A DNA stretch of 64,000 nucleotides from Capsicum annuum (Eukaryota; Streptophyta; Magnoliopsida; Solanales; Solanaceae), in the NCBI RefSeq assembly GCF_002878395.1, contig NW_025856018.1, positions 149,147-213,146 on the forward strand, written 5' to 3'. The notes beneath the pieces were generated by a model. That model saw only the letters and a list, made by a program, of their open reading frames with translations, did no database searches and was not told where the DNA came from. Positions 48,466 through 62,400 of this stretch are shown here, piece after piece. A program made the position numbers and the translations under genes. How positions within the stretch are numbered: position 1 is the first letter of the stretch; each line of letters starts with the position of its first letter.

Positions 48466-50946
48466 AAGTTGTTTTATTGCAAAGCTATTTCAAAACATTA
48501 TTATTACATGTTTACAACACTTCATTCTTTAATAAAGAAGAATCGAAAATACATACAATAACTCTAACAGACTAGATATGAAGCCTCTTCTAATAATAAA
48601 TATAGGTGATAGGGACATGATTCCAACTATCCCTAATCAATAAATACAAATAAGAAAATAAAATACAGGAACTGCAACTGACTTGAGTCCTCGAAATAAG
48701 AGAAGTCATCGCTTGCTTGATGAATTCCATGATCTACTTTACATTAATCCTAATAGTAAGAACCTGAACTACATAACATGAAAAATATAGGCAGAATAGG
48801 TACGTAATCAGTACTTTTGAATGTACTGAGTATGTAAGATATATACTAGTCATAAAAAGACTAAAAAATGATTTAAAACCCAGGACATAAGTCATTTGAT
48901 GAAATATGCTTTTAAAACATATTTGTACACAAAAGTTGTGAGACTTAGTGAGATCTCTAAATCATGAGCTAAAAAATTTCTGTAAATTGGGAAACGGTAG
49001 ATGCTTAACTATTATATTTACTCTCAAGTTAATGTTGAATGTGTTGTAAAATTCTACTGAATGCTAATTGAAAATAAAGAAATGAACTTGAGCTCAAACT
49101 AAATGCATGGAGCTGAACTGTAGTGCAAAAATCCTATAAAAACATATATACTGGGGTGCAGTAATAGTTTGAAAATTCAAAGTATAAGATAAAGTATAAC
49201 TAAATTGAGGGACATGTATAAATATTAGGTCTAAAACTATGGAATGTGAACTGATGCAATGACGAAGTATCTAAAAATATAACTGATCAATATTGTACTG
49301 AATAAATTGAGTGCAAGGTTATGCAATAACTGAGTTTGAACTATGAGAGCTATGTTAACCGATATATAAACATGTGAGATAAACATGGATTGCAATGTAT
49401 AAACCTCATTAAAAAGGTTCCAATATACCTTGCCAACGTATAAGGGCTGAGATGACATGGTACTACTAAACTAATGTCCAAAAGGACTAATTTGTCAAGA
49501 CTAGTCTGATGGTGATGCTTTTGAAGATATATTAGCGTCTTAGTTCTGGGACTTCCACTAAAGGTCTCAGCCAAGATGACGGGTAAATCTCCATCTCTGC
49601 ATCTGCTCACTGCTAAGTAATTTTTCCCATTGAATATAATCTAATATACTAAATAGCTCAATAATCCTATAGTTCCACGGATGAAAGATAAGTTATTTTT
49701 TTGAAAAAATCTTAAATTATGAAAATTGAAGGACAGAGTGTTTCACTGACAATGCGTGATATCCTAGGTCTTCATGTGTTCATAACCCACCATCATGGAA
49801 AAATGTAACTATCATGATAAATTTTATAAAATTTGAAGAAATCTGAAATTTCATAACACAAGTCTAAAATCACGAATTTACCAACATACTTAGGGTTCAT
49901 AATTTTCAGTATATGAAAATAATAAATTTCATAGGAAAACATGGTATGTCAACTAATATAGACTGAAATCCACTGAGTCTTGCATAATTTATTCTTAAAG
50001 AGGTTGAAATCTATATAACATGCATAATCAATCACATATGAAAATAACAGATATAAAGCCTTGAATATCATGCATAATAACTTTGAATGTGTACTCTAAT
50101 AAAAAAATAACATGATAGGATAAAATTTTTAAGAATTTGGAATAATTGGGTATTAACCCTAGATCATGAGTTCATAGAAATCTTAACTGATATTCATATT
50201 TGAAAACTAGATTTTTTTTCGCACCAGGGTGAAGTAATCCCTTTTTGAATAACCACATACCTGGACTGATGAAATCATAGACTGAAGCCTTGGGAATTTA
50301 TCTTTGACAAAAACCCTATACTTACATTATTTTAGGATTGAATCGCTTGATTTTATGACTTAGATTGATTTAGGGGAAAATAATGAGGTATTTGGGGTGT
50401 TTATAAGACTTATACCTCTTTTAACAGTTGAAACGACATATTTTTGGGGTTAAAAGAGTGGGAAAAGACCAAACAACCCCTTAAAATGATCTGAAAAGTT
50501 ATTATAAGTCCTGATGAGTTTGTTGACAATCTGTAGGGTCCGGGGAAGAGTCGTGGCTTTATTCATCATTTGAAACTCAAATTTTAGTCCCCACTACCGT
50601 GATAATGTGTCACCCTATGACTCATAGTGGTCTAATGATGATTCATCGTCACTGGCACCTTTGGCAATGCTTTAGAAAATTGGTCATAACCCTTTACTAC
50701 GATAACGGATTAAGGTGAAACTAGATGTTTTGGAAGTCTAATTAAATTATTTATATATTTGTGGGTTTTGAGCACAAAAAAACTTATTAATAGGTTGAAT
50801 TTGACTATAGTAATATACTTCACAACAATTCAATCGGTAAGGAATATTTGGACTTGTCTAAATACTAGGAGTTATTTGTGGCCTTAATACATGTATAAAT
50901 TAATTTTTATGGTTCTAATATTTGTTTGGATTTTGAGGGTGTTACA
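48466..50946 (-). repeat. Left LTR of element B, main piece
   Basis: Collinear with 56276-57208 and 58589-59487 of the right LTR; for example 'gaagcct', 'ataggtgatagggacat'/'ataggtaatcgggacat', 'aaaatacaggaact' and 'ttgtgag.c.tagt'. It ends GGGTGTTACA at 50946, next to the polypurine tract. Its part 49431-50118 has no counterpart in the right LTR. Confidence 0.88.
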
Positions 50947-51468
50947 ATATCTCCCTCGTAGGACCATTCGCCCTCGAATGGATGTTGACTTAGCTCAAAG
51001 TATAGGGAATAAGTTGTTATCCCTGACATAGAATTCCAATAGCTGAATATGTACATGATGACTAAATTTCCAACTTAAATTGTTTCTAGTTTTGTAATTA
51101 GGGAACTCACTTGTACTCTCTAGAAGAATTCTGAAGTTGGATTGCTGACATGATATCGATTTTGGAATCTGGGTATCTATTATGGCTGGGACTGATTTAG
51201 ACATGGAGTAAGGACTCAATTGAGTTTACACATAGAACTAATGGAGATAAAGAACCTCATGGAATAGGCCTATAGAAACGTAGGATAGTAAGATTGGATG
51301 AAATGATGAAAAACTATGGGAGCTTCTCAATCTGATCGTTGAACTAATTGATAGCTATATAGACTGACTTATTTGAGAGTTTATAACTCGACTGAAGCAT
51401 TCCAGGTAGAACGTGTATGTATAGCTATAAAGTGATGTATAATGACATGAAATTTATAAGAGTCGATG
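50947..51468 (-). mobile_element. Element B internal region, 3' part
   Basis: Begins with the reverse-strand polypurine tract (50962-50947), preceded by 'cattcgagggcgaatggt', a phrase common just before the 3' LTR of Tekay-like elements. No coding frame of weight. It ends in CGATG (51464-51468), the target duplication of the solo LTR. Confidence 0.75.
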
Positions 51469-53796
51469 TGTAATACCCCGTAAAAGTCGTACTCAAATTT
51501 AGTCCTAAATAGCATGAAAAGAGGTCCCAGACTAAGAAAATTTCAGCTAAGTATTGACACTTAGTTTCATTTGTGTCCTAGATATTTCAATGAATTTATT
51601 CACGACCTTTACAACCTTAAGATGTCAATTCATAGATTGATTCATGATTAGGGATGTGAATAGGTGTTCTCGGATGAGTTTTGAATTATTTAGATGTCGT
51701 TTGAGGCTTGTTTGGGTGTCCAATATAGTGGATCGACGCGATCTTGAGGTGCGAAAGTGTTTTCACCATCTCAAATGGGAAGATTCTAGTGAGCCGACAC
51801 AATATCGATGCGTCCCATCGGCCATCGCGTCGACTCTATCGACGCAGCGCATCAGTCTACGCATCACTGGGCACAATTTTTGCTCTTTTAATTACACATC
51901 CAGATGGGTAATTTATTCAATTTCACACTTTTATTAATCCCTAAAAGACGCGATTAAGCCATCCTAAGGGAAAAAATCATTTATATTCTCAATTTCTCTC
52001 AAGAACAAAATCCTAGGTCATTGAATTTCAAGTCTAAGCTTTAAGAACACACCAATGATCTTCATGAATTTAATTACCAAGGTATGTTAGCTGTTCATCC
52101 TTGTGTTTCCTTCCACCATTGGAGTCCAAGAACCTTTTTAAACATCAATTTTATTTATTTCATGATTTATATGCTTGAATTTAATTGTTTTTATGTATGT
52201 ATTGATATTTGGTTTTCAATTAAAGATTTATTATAAATTTCATGAAATTAAGATAGCATGTGTGATGAATTATGTGATTCTAATGATTAGCCCTTGAATT
52301 TACAAGTTGAATGATGTAGCCATTATATATATATGGTAATTACTATGGAACCAATCATGCTCTTCAAAGTGTTATGTTAGAATGCCTATGTGAATTGCAT
52401 AGTGCAATCATGACATGGTAGCATGTGTTCCCATTCATGTACAGGTTCATGCCTTGTTAGTGTTTGACAAAATATCTAAATGAATGCATGGTTAATATGT
52501 AATTAATGAAATCCTTTCAAAATTATAGCATGCTTTACTATTGATGCTATCGAGTCCTGGGGTATTCAATACCTGACAATCTAGCTTTTTACCTAGAATT
52601 ACAGTAGCTATAGAATAGTCTCAGTAATGTCACGAACAATGTTACTCAATCAGTCCGTTAATACAATCAGTAACAGTTAAATCAAGCCTAGTATAGTCTA
52701 GTGGTTAGTTCAGTGACCTTTAATTAGGAGTAGGATTCAGCACTGAGCGAACCTAGGGATGGGGGAATTCCTGCCAACAGAGGGTTTGACCCTTAGTCGC
52801 AGTCCCTGTATTACAGAACTACATAGCCAGTGTAGGGTAAGACGTCCTCCAACTAGACTAGGGTTAACGCAACCATATATATAATTCATAAGTCTTCCTG
52901 CTAGATTAGGGTTGACCCAACATTGTTAGTATCCCTTGGCAAGGTGCTAACACCCTTCCAACTGAGGTCACGGGCCAGACCCTAACTCAGTTTGTAATCA
53001 AGGTATGTGGGTTAGATGAACACTCTTACATTTTCAGTATTAGTCTCAGACACAACATAGAACTCAGTTCAGTTCTACAGAATTAGTACTATCATAAATA
53101 GTCAGCGAGTTATCTGTGATATAACTATCAATAAACTCAGATATCAGTCACTCAATTATTAAAACTCAATATTTAGTTTTAGTATGATCTCATATCCGAT
53201 ATATATGTATATACACAGTATTGCATAACCAATATTTACAACAATTTCAGTTATCCATGTACTCTCATTCAGTTGTTTCATGATGTTCATTCAGTCAGTA
53301 TTCATCCCATGCATATGAACCCATGTATATCAGCCTACCTGATCTAGCATAGCATTATATTCCACGTATTGACGCATACTCTTTCTTTGTGCTATGATGT
53401 ATCATATCATTGGTTTGAATGCTAAGGTTCCTGAGTAGTGAGTCCTTATCCATCGAAGATATTATTTATTTCAGTATTATAGTAGATTCAGTATTTAATT
53501 AGTTGGGGTTAGTTGGGTGATTGTCCCATCAACTCCACATTCAGACAGTTCAGTTAGAGGCTTTTCAAACTAGACTAGTTCAGACAGTATTCAGTTTCTA
53601 GATGTTATCATCAGTTGCGATATTTATCAGTATTCAAATTATGAACCTTATGGCACTTTAGCCTAACTTTTGAAATCATTTCAATTTCATTATTATTATT
53701 CAGTGCTTATAGAAGGTACCAGTCATGGGTTAGCTTGTGATCCTTTAGGGTCGTAAGCATTGTGTGATGTCCAGGGTGCAGACTCGGGGCGTTACA
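51469..53796 (+). mobile_element. Solo LTR, 2328 bp, with perfect target duplication
   Basis: Starts TGTAATACCCCG and ends GGGGCGTTACA, near-perfect terminal inverted ends. It is flanked on both sides by CGATG (51464-51468 and 53797-53801). The same family as the 3' LTR at 4425-6744 and the truncated copy at 57209. No internal sequence is present, so this is the product of recombination between the two LTRs of one element. The exact duplication marks it as younger than its surroundings. Confidence 0.96.
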
Positions 53797-53801
53797 CGAT
53801 G

Positions 53802-56143
53802 AGAAAAAGATATTTGTTACTTTCAACACTTCTTGACATAAGTTCTAATAACATTAGGGAGGCAAGAAATTTTGGCATGACTTGAGTAAAATATATGTAT
53901 AAGGATTATAACATAGTTTGAGCTTCTAAGTCTACTAGTTTGAGCTTTTAGAGTAGGAATGACTTAGAGTTGAACATAATTCATCTCTAGTCTGAAGCTT
54001 CCTATCATGAAACATGACTATCCTAGATCAAAATAAAGGATAGAACTACTATGATTTAATCAATGGGGCTTATAACTTCTAACTTTACAATATTCTGTAA
54101 TTGTGGTCCTTCCTACAAATATACCATACTTAACTAGCGAAAACTTCTATCCCTTTGAATTATATAGTATAAATTGCTACTAGAAGTTTAATATAGTTAC
54201 ATTCTATTACACTCTTCAAGCCTAACTCTGAGATACATTGCCCTACCACTAAATGATTATACTAACCTCAACTATGGGAATCTATATTTTATATCCTCTA
54301 GAAGCGATTCAGCTCAATATACATTATACTTATATCCTTAAATAATCAACATTATGTTCTAAAAGAGTGGCTAACAACCATAAGCCATCATCTGAAGGTA
54401 TATCAACAAATTATTCAAGACTATCACTCAACTACTAATAATAACACTATCAAAGCATAAGAAGGGTCACTAAATAACTAGAGCATGAGCATATGGGAAA
54501 AGAAGGATACTGTGAAATCTTGACTTAATGATTTTTATGAATTATACATATAATAAAGTCCTTGGGAGTAAAATATAATTGGAGTAAACTGATTTCAAGA
54601 GATTTGATTCAAGAGCATAGATGACATAATGTAATCTCACACGTCATTAAGAATGTATCATGAGTTCTTGGAGCTGAGCATACTATGAAAAATGAGTACA
54701 TAAGTCATGAGCTACATTACTTGAATTTGAATTCATAAATTCATGGAATATGATTTGTAATTCTGAGTGAACCGCCACTTCTTATACTACAAACTGGAAG
54801 TGGACATGATTTAGTACAAAGTGCATGTATATACGCTATGGTCATGGAAACTTATAAAACATGAGTTGAGAGTCTTAATGATTAAAGTACAAAAATTTAT
54901 ACCTAGATAAGAATTGTTTAGGTATCTTTCTGCCCTAGAGTTGTTCTAGATCTCACTAGCATCACTATTAGAATCGCAAAACCTGATTTGGTTCTTTCTT
55001 CTATCATTCCCCCGTAGATTCAAGCCAATATTCTAAGTTTTTAGACCCTTTCAATAAACTCTAAACAATACTACAATCACTCTACTCTAGAGTTTGGGAT
55101 ATAACAGTACATATAAATACTAAACTCCTCCTGAAAGACATAAATCTGTAAAACACACTGCTAGTACTTCCTTCTGCCATACAACTTTTAACTTTCTATA
55201 GCCCCAAGAGTTATCACAATAACTTAAACTCTTATTAACTTCAAACATTCTAAATTATCACAATACCTTGAGTTTACACTTTTTCTATCTTTAATTCAAA
55301 CTATTCTTTTTGTTATCTTAATTATCCATATTTCAAACCTAGATTCTAACACTTACCATGGATACTCCAATAAGTTAATGAAATATATTAACTTACTACT
55401 ACTAGATAAGAATCATGAAACACTAACACACTCAAAGTTTTATGAACAAACCAAACCTTATCAAGCTTCTCTATCTTTCTTATTGTTGCCTAGTCTCGAT
55501 CCTGGCTAAAACACTAACATACACTAATTCCTCTTAATTGGTAAGTCTCTCTAAAAGTGATATTATACAATTTACACAACATATTTTTGCCTCTATGGAT
55601 ACATAATCTACTAAATTTAGTTAAACATTATCCCCAATTTACTAATGCTATATTTCTAGGCTCATGCTGCTAACTCTGGTTCATCCTTCTATAGGATTCT
55701 GAGAAGGGATCTGAGGGTGTATGTTACTTTGGCTCAGTGCATGCTTTTCATAAAAAAATTTCTACGTTTGGAACTTAAAGGCACTGATGGGATCCTTTCA
55801 AGCATACGTGCAATCTTATAACTATTTGTTGAAAATGTTTGAGAAAACTCTATCAGTAGAAATTTAAGCTTAACTTTACTATCACCTAAAAAATAAGGCA
55901 TATTCATCAAGAATGGAGTAATACTAAAATCTATATAAATTTCGTAGTGAATATCTCTACTGCGTGATCTGAAATGTAAAAGAAGGAAAACATTTCCTAA
56001 AAGCCTTGTAGCCTCTCAAAGAGAAGTACACACATCTCTGAACTATTCTACAACACTCAACTAGACATGGCTTCATAGACACACTAGAAAACTTGAATCT
56101 TGAACTCCTATGCCAAGTTTGTCGCTACCCGAGACTACCCCCT
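53802..56143 (-). mobile_element. Element B internal region, 5' part
   Basis: 2.3 kb with no gag or pol domain that I can recognise in either strand. Next to the right LTR the reverse strand reads ACTTGGCATAGGAG (around 56118-56105), a decayed form of 'ttggtatcagag', about 25 bp from the LTR end; this is the likely primer site. Lack of coding suggests a non-autonomous (LARD-like) element. Confidence 0.65.
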
Positions 56144-57208
56144 TGTCATAATACGATGCTTAAAATTACAAGTGATCTAAAGCTAACCTATGGTACTAGA
56201 ATAATGCATGAGCAATTTAATATAGACATTAGTAAGAGCTAAAATGACTGAGCAAGAGCATAATCATGAGAAAAATTATTTTAGAACATTACTATTAGAA
56301 GTTTACAATATTGCAATCATAAATAAAGAGGAACTGAAACTATATACAATAACCCTAACTGACTATCTATGAAGCCTTTACTAATACTAACTATAGGTAA
56401 TCGGGACATAATCCCAATTATCCCTAATAAATTTATACAAATAAGGAAATAAAATACAGGAACTACAATTTGCTTGAGTCCTTAAGATAAGAGAACACAT
56501 CACATGATGGCTGAACACTATGGTCTGGCTAACTATAATCCTCATAGTAAGCACCTGAATATTTATCACATAAAAAATATCGGTAAAAGAGGTATTCGAT
56601 TAGTACTTTGGAATGTACTAAGTAGGTGAGATATGTACTAGCCATGAAAACACTTAAAACATTCTTTAAAACTAGAGATATAATTCATTTACTAAAATAT
56701 ACATTTAAAATATATTTGTACGCAAAAGTTGTGAGGCATAGTAAGATCTCTTAATCATGATCTAAAACATTTCTGTAAATTAGGAAGTGATAGATCTCTA
56801 AGTCATAAGCTAAAACATTTTTGTAAATTAGAAAGCGATAAAAGCATAACTATTATATTTAATCTCAAGTTAATGTTGATTATGTTATGCAATTATACTG
56901 AATTCTAACTAAAAATAAAGAGATTGACTTGAGTCCAAACTAAACATAGTCAGAAAATTCATAGTATAAAAGAAATTAGAAGTAAATTGAGGGTCATGTA
57001 TACATATTGTGTATGAAATAGTGGGATATGAATTGATGCAATGACCAATTAAAAAACATGTGACATATTAATTTTGTACCAAATAAACTGAGTACAAGGT
57101 CATACAATAACTGAGCTTGAACTGTAAGATCTACTGTTAACTGGCATATAACCTTTTGAGCTAAACATAGAGTTTGATGTACAAACCCCATCGAAAAAGG
57201 CACAATAT
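56144..57208 (-). repeat. Right LTR of element B, left piece
   Basis: Matches 38390-38551 and 48466-49430. At 57195-57208 'aaaaaggcacaatat' corresponds to 'aaaaaggttccaatat' at 49414-49430, after which a foreign LTR begins with TGTAATACCCC. Confidence 0.85.
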
Positions 57209-57764
57209 TGTAATACCCCATACTTATTATTTACTCAATTTTTACCCAAATCAAGAACATTCTCTCATAAGAAACAAAACCCTAGATTTCAAAAAATCAA
57301 AGCCAATTCCAAGAATATCTCCAAGAACTTTAAAAAACTTACAATCAAGGTATGTCAAGTGTTGATTCGTGGCCCCCTTTCACCCATGGAGCTCAAGAAT
57401 CTCTTTTCAAAATGCAAAGATTGTGTATTTATGAATGTTCATGATTTAGTTGAATTGAGATTCATGTTCATGTTGTTGTTGACTTTTGATTGATGTTTTA
57501 AATTACATGTTCCAATGATTGATCCTAATATGTGTGTTTTTCATAATATTTATGATAAACCCTTCAAATTGCAAATTGATTTATGCAACCATGATAATAA
57601 GATGCATTGATAATGGTATAACCAGAGTAAGCTCCCCATGTGTTTGATAAAATGCCTATGTGAAGGAAAAAATGTGATTGTAGTATGTTAAATGTAAAAT
57701 CCCCATTCATGTACAAGCAAATGCATGTCAAGTGTTTGGTAAAATTTCTTAGTCAATGAATTAT

Positions 57765-57804
<40 letters not shown>

Positions 57805-58588
57805 GTTGTTATGCTTTCGAACTTGTGCCATGATTTAATTTTATGCCATCGAGTCCTGGTGGTATTTATACCCGACAATTTAGCTGTGTGCCTAGAGCCA
57901 GTAAAAGTTTCAAGATAATCTCAGTCATGCTATGATCAACATAATTCAGTCAATTACATGACTCAGGAAAACTCAGTAGTCTCATGAACTCAGTCAGTTA
58001 ACAAAATTCAGTAATATTTCGTAAATCCACGAAACTCAGTGAACTTAGTCCAGTTCATCTCAGTATAATCAGTTCAGTATATTTTCAGTTGTGAGTAGGA
58101 TTTAGCACCGAATAAACCCAAGGATCAGGGCACACACTGATAGTAAAGGGTATGACCCCTTATAAGCAATCCTTATGTTTCATAACTATGTAGTCAACAT
58201 GGGTTGAGACATCAACACTAACAGTTGAGGGTTAATAAGGGGGATTAATACTTCCATATAGGGTTCCACCATTCTCTTTTGGGGACTCTGCCAGATGAGG
58301 GTCATTCACAACTTTACTTTACCATTGGCGCGATATTGATACCCTTCCAATTGGGGTTACAGATTAGACCCCAACATAACTAAAATAACTTATTAGGGGC
58401 ATGTCCATTAGATGACTAATTCCCATAATCTCAGTCTCAGAAATAGAACTCAGATATTTCTATAGATTTTAGGATTATCAGATACAATCACTCAGCTCAG
58501 TACGAAACTCAGCTATTTCCATCAAAACCAAGATTGTCTGAAGCAGTCACCCAGTATTAGTTAAATCAGTTATTAGTAATCCATGTTA
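57209..58588 (+). mobile_element. Truncated LTR of the solo-LTR family
   Basis: Starts TGTAATACCCCA and follows the family ('gagtcctgg...tacccgacaatttagctgtg', 'ttagcaccgaataaacccaagg', 'gttgagacatcaacac') for 1.38 kb, then stops near 58588 without the GCGTTACA end. About 0.95 kb of the LTR is missing on the right. It contains a TA microsatellite. Confidence 0.9.
57769..57800. repeat. (AT)n microsatellite
   Basis: About 16 uninterrupted AT units inside the truncated LTR. A short AT run at 52324-52334 lies at a similar place in the solo LTR, so the array has expanded within this family. Confidence 0.95.
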
Positions 58589-59487
58589 GAATTAAATTTT
58601 AAGGGATTTAGAATAATTGCGTTTTAACCCTAAACCATGAGTTCATAGAAATCGTAATTGAAATTTATATTATAAAACTAGATTTGGGGAGTAAGACTAA
58701 AAGGAATCTCTTGTTGAATACCCACATACCTAGACTGATGAAATTTTTTACTGAAGCCTTAAAAATTTGTCGTTGAGAAAAACCCTAGTCTTAGGTTTTC
58801 TTGAGAGTTGAATTGCTTATCTTTCTAAGTTAATGAGTTTGGGGAATATAATGAGGGATTTGTGGTGATTAATAGTCTGATACCTCATGTAAAAACTGAA
58901 ATGACATAGTTCTAAGGTTAAAAGAGTGGGAAAAGATCTAACCATCCCTTTAAAATCATCTGAAAAGTTGTTGGTATCAGTCTCGACTAGTTTGGTGACG
59001 GTCCCTAGGGTATATGGATGAGTTGTGGTCGGAGTCTTCCTTTGGTACTCAAACCTTTTTCCCCACTTCCATGAACAAGAGTCACCCTATGACTTGTAAT
59101 GGCCTAGCGACGAATCATCCTCATAGTTGTCTCCACTGGCACTTTTTATAGTGCTTTAGTAAATTGGACATAACGTTTTACATCGATATCAGATTAAGGT
59201 AAAACTGGATTAGTTGGAAATATAATTAAATTATCTATCTTTTTTGGGGTCTTGATCTCAAAAACACTTAGTAATATAAAAGTTATGCTCGTTTGAATTT
59301 GACTATAGCAATATTCTTCACAGGAATTCAATTGGTAAGGAATATTTTTACTTGTCCATAAGCTAGGAGTTATTTGTCGCCTTAATATATGTCTAAATAA
59401 ATTCTCATAATACCAAAACCTAATTTTTTATTTTTCATGTACTTGAAACATGGTTCTAATATTGGCTTGGATTTTTGGGGTGTTACA
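58589..59487 (-). repeat. Right LTR of element B, right piece
   Basis: Resumes at the equivalent of 50119 ('aattttaagggatttagaataattg' against 'aatttttaagaatttggaataattg') and runs collinear to GGGTGTTACA at 59487. The equivalent of 49431-50118 is absent. Confidence 0.85.
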
Positions 59488-62400
59488 CATAAACATTCAA
59501 AAGAAAATATACTTTCTTTTGATACTCATAATCAAACACAAATGTTCTTTTTCACCCCTTTACTAACTTCTAGTAATGATTTCCCGGGCACCGCTTTTAC
59601 TCTTACGAATTTACCATCCCAACTACAAAGTCATAACTCACTCCAAGGGTCATCATAACTTCTAAAGACAACTATAACAAGGGAAGGGATAGAAACAAGT
59701 CAAGAACCTAATAAGTCAGCTAACATACCTGGAGAAGACCCATTTGGACATGTAACCTATCCACCTAGCCTTCATACATTAGCCGAGATTTAACTCATAA
59801 CCTACACCCATCCTTTATCTATCCCATTGACATAGGACTCCTTGATATATATGAACCTCATTGGTCATTCGACTACCCCAATTAATATAACAAACAGGGC
59901 CATAAAAGAGTTACTAATTAAATTTTAGGAGGTCAACACCTAGCTAAACTCACTTAGCTAAAATATAGTACCACAAGTTAATATATACTAAACCATCATA
60001 CATTTAGCACAACAAGTATAAAATAAAAATTATTGGAGCGAACAAGTTAACAAAATCATCACCAATCAAGTCGAGCATAGATAAGTAAGAATAAGTTAGA
60101 TGACAACAAGTCAAATCACCTATAACCTAGTTAACCCCCTGAATCTAACAATTTCTATGTAAGAAAACCATAACTCTAATAGTCCCAAAATATATGACAA
60201 AAAAATTGAACCACATAAAAATTGAAAATATATCAAACATATAAATATAATACCCGATTCACTCAAGGAGACATCAAGTTAACCTCACCCTTTTTCATAT
60301 ATTCTATAGATAAAGCACCCACCCTCTAGACATGACCTCCAAGAGATAATTTATATCAATATATTAAACCCCAAACACAAGTACCTACCAACCTTATCTC
60401 ACCAATAACTCGTACGAACGTTCAAAATACAAACCATTCTATATTTAGCAATGAGGTTGGTCAATATCATACAATAATGTAATATAATTTGCAATGAGCA
60501 CATCAGACAACACGCACTAACAAACACACTAAAAAGTGGTTAACATGGACATATAGCACAAATTGGATGTAAACAATAACACCATTACCTACACTACCCA
60601 TAGAGCCTTAATCATGTTACTTATCCTAATGTTCAAATTCTAATAAACAATAAGGATTACCACCTAGGATATTTCAGAAACCCATCTATACCCTGCAATG
60701 TAAAATTACATTCCTCACTGTTTAACTAATAACTAGTCATTTATACTTCTCACTACCCCAAATATGGGTCATACAATAGTGAACCAACAATTTACAAAAT
60801 AAAAATAACATAATATAATAAGGTATATAAATAGTCCATAATTTTATGCTACCCAAACCCTAACAAATTTTAGCCATCCTAACTCTATGCTCGATGGACT
60901 AGACATAAAATCTCCTATCTGTCTATGTTACAATCATGATCTCTAACTCGGGTCAATGTTACAACTAACCTTATCTTACATGAATGTCAACTACTTATAG
61001 GAAGAATGAATGAATTTGTAATCCAAACTAGCAAAGATCACACACATGTTAATCCTTGAAACTTTATGGCTTTGCACCCATCCACACCCTATTTCTCTAG
61101 TTCTCTATGGTTCTAAGGTATGGGAGGCAACCCTAAGGGTTTTAGAGCCTTCCACATTATTTATTTCAATACAAGTGGATAAAGGAAATAAAATCCTCTT
61201 AAGTGGGCGTTATGTTCATTATTTCACTATAATGACATGCATGTCGCTATAGTAGGATAATGTTAGCCCGACCCAACTTCTAAAAATTACAAAATTCTAA
61301 TACATGTGACCCCAATATAAGTTTGCTAATGAAATCATGATAATAACCATACTCCATAAAAATATAGAGGTGTCTCTTAGTAATAATAGATTTTGGTTAT
61401 TACAAAAATATCAATTTACCTATCGTTTGTCCCTATACGATTAGAAGAAGGAACTTTTTGAGGCCAGAGTTTTGAAATTACCACCTTCTCTAGGAATTTG
61501 TTAGTAATTAATTACCAATACCCAAATCCTAACCCAGAGTTGATATACCCATTAAATTAACTGAATACAATATCTCCATCCCAATCAAAAGATTTCAAGT
61601 ATCAAAACTCAGACATCAATCCACTGGAAGAAGTTTTTTATTCTGATAAAGGTATGATGTGATACAAGGAACTTACTTTTCTAAATTCCTGAGATACCTG
61701 GAAATTCATCAATTATGGAAATCATCCAGGGAATTTAAAAAATTTTGAAACCCAAAAAATTTTAGAAAATATGAGGTTATACCCTTTTATAGTAGCATTT
61801 ATCCTTCTATAGCAGTGTCGTTGTAGTGGTACATGTCTCTATAATGGAACGAAACAGTTTAAAGTAGGGAGAAAAGTGGTTCATTGCCTATTTCTCTTCT
61901 TTTACTCGAGCATTTCCCGATCACTTCACTCCCATTATCGGAACAAAGTAACACTCAATTTCCTTACATTTTATTATTTCATTAATTTTGAAATTACATA
62001 CATAAAGCTTGAATTTTGTTTAAATAGGGGGTTTTGATCTAAGTTTTCAGTACTAATTTTTTGGAGATTTTTAAATAAAAATTCAAAGCACGGTTGCTTC
62101 TCTTACTTTTACAACACTTAAGTTGTATTCTGAGCATAAGACACTTAAATTTTATAGGCTAAATTAGCCAAAATTGAATAGAATGCAAAAGGTTATATTT
62201 TGGGTTTGATTTCTGATTTTTGAATGATTTAGGATTTATCATGCTTGAATTTTTGTGTAATTTAGTTCTAGTGTATTCTTGGAACACTAATCTGAGTTCA
62301 AAATTGAGAAAGTATAATTTTGAGCCAAGGACATTTTTTCTTCCTTTGACTATTGGGAAAATGAAGGTTGCTATAGCCGCATAATCACTACAATATATAA

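Larger units (their letters stand above)
38390..59487 (-). mobile_element. LTR element B with three nested insertions
   Basis: Reverse-strand LTR element. The left LTR is 38390-38551 plus 48466-50946 (about 2643 bp without its insertion) and the right LTR is 56144-57208 plus about 58589-59487. Termini on the plus strand are TGTCATGACCC... and ...GGGTGTTACA for the left copy, and TGTCATAATAC... and ...GGGTGTTACA for the right. Flanks are TATAA (38385-38389) and CATAA (59488-59492), a 4-of-5 target duplication. The polypurine tract reads 'cctacgagggagatat' on the reverse strand at 50962-50947. The internal region, without the solo LTR, is about 2.86 kb and shows no gag or pol domain, so B looks non-autonomous. 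Confidence 0.85.

Noticed and set aside
59437..61252. Short plus-strand frames at 59437-59658 and 61046-61252 as genes
   Set aside because: No domain, no splice context, composition of surrounding repeat; the first spans the end of an LTR.
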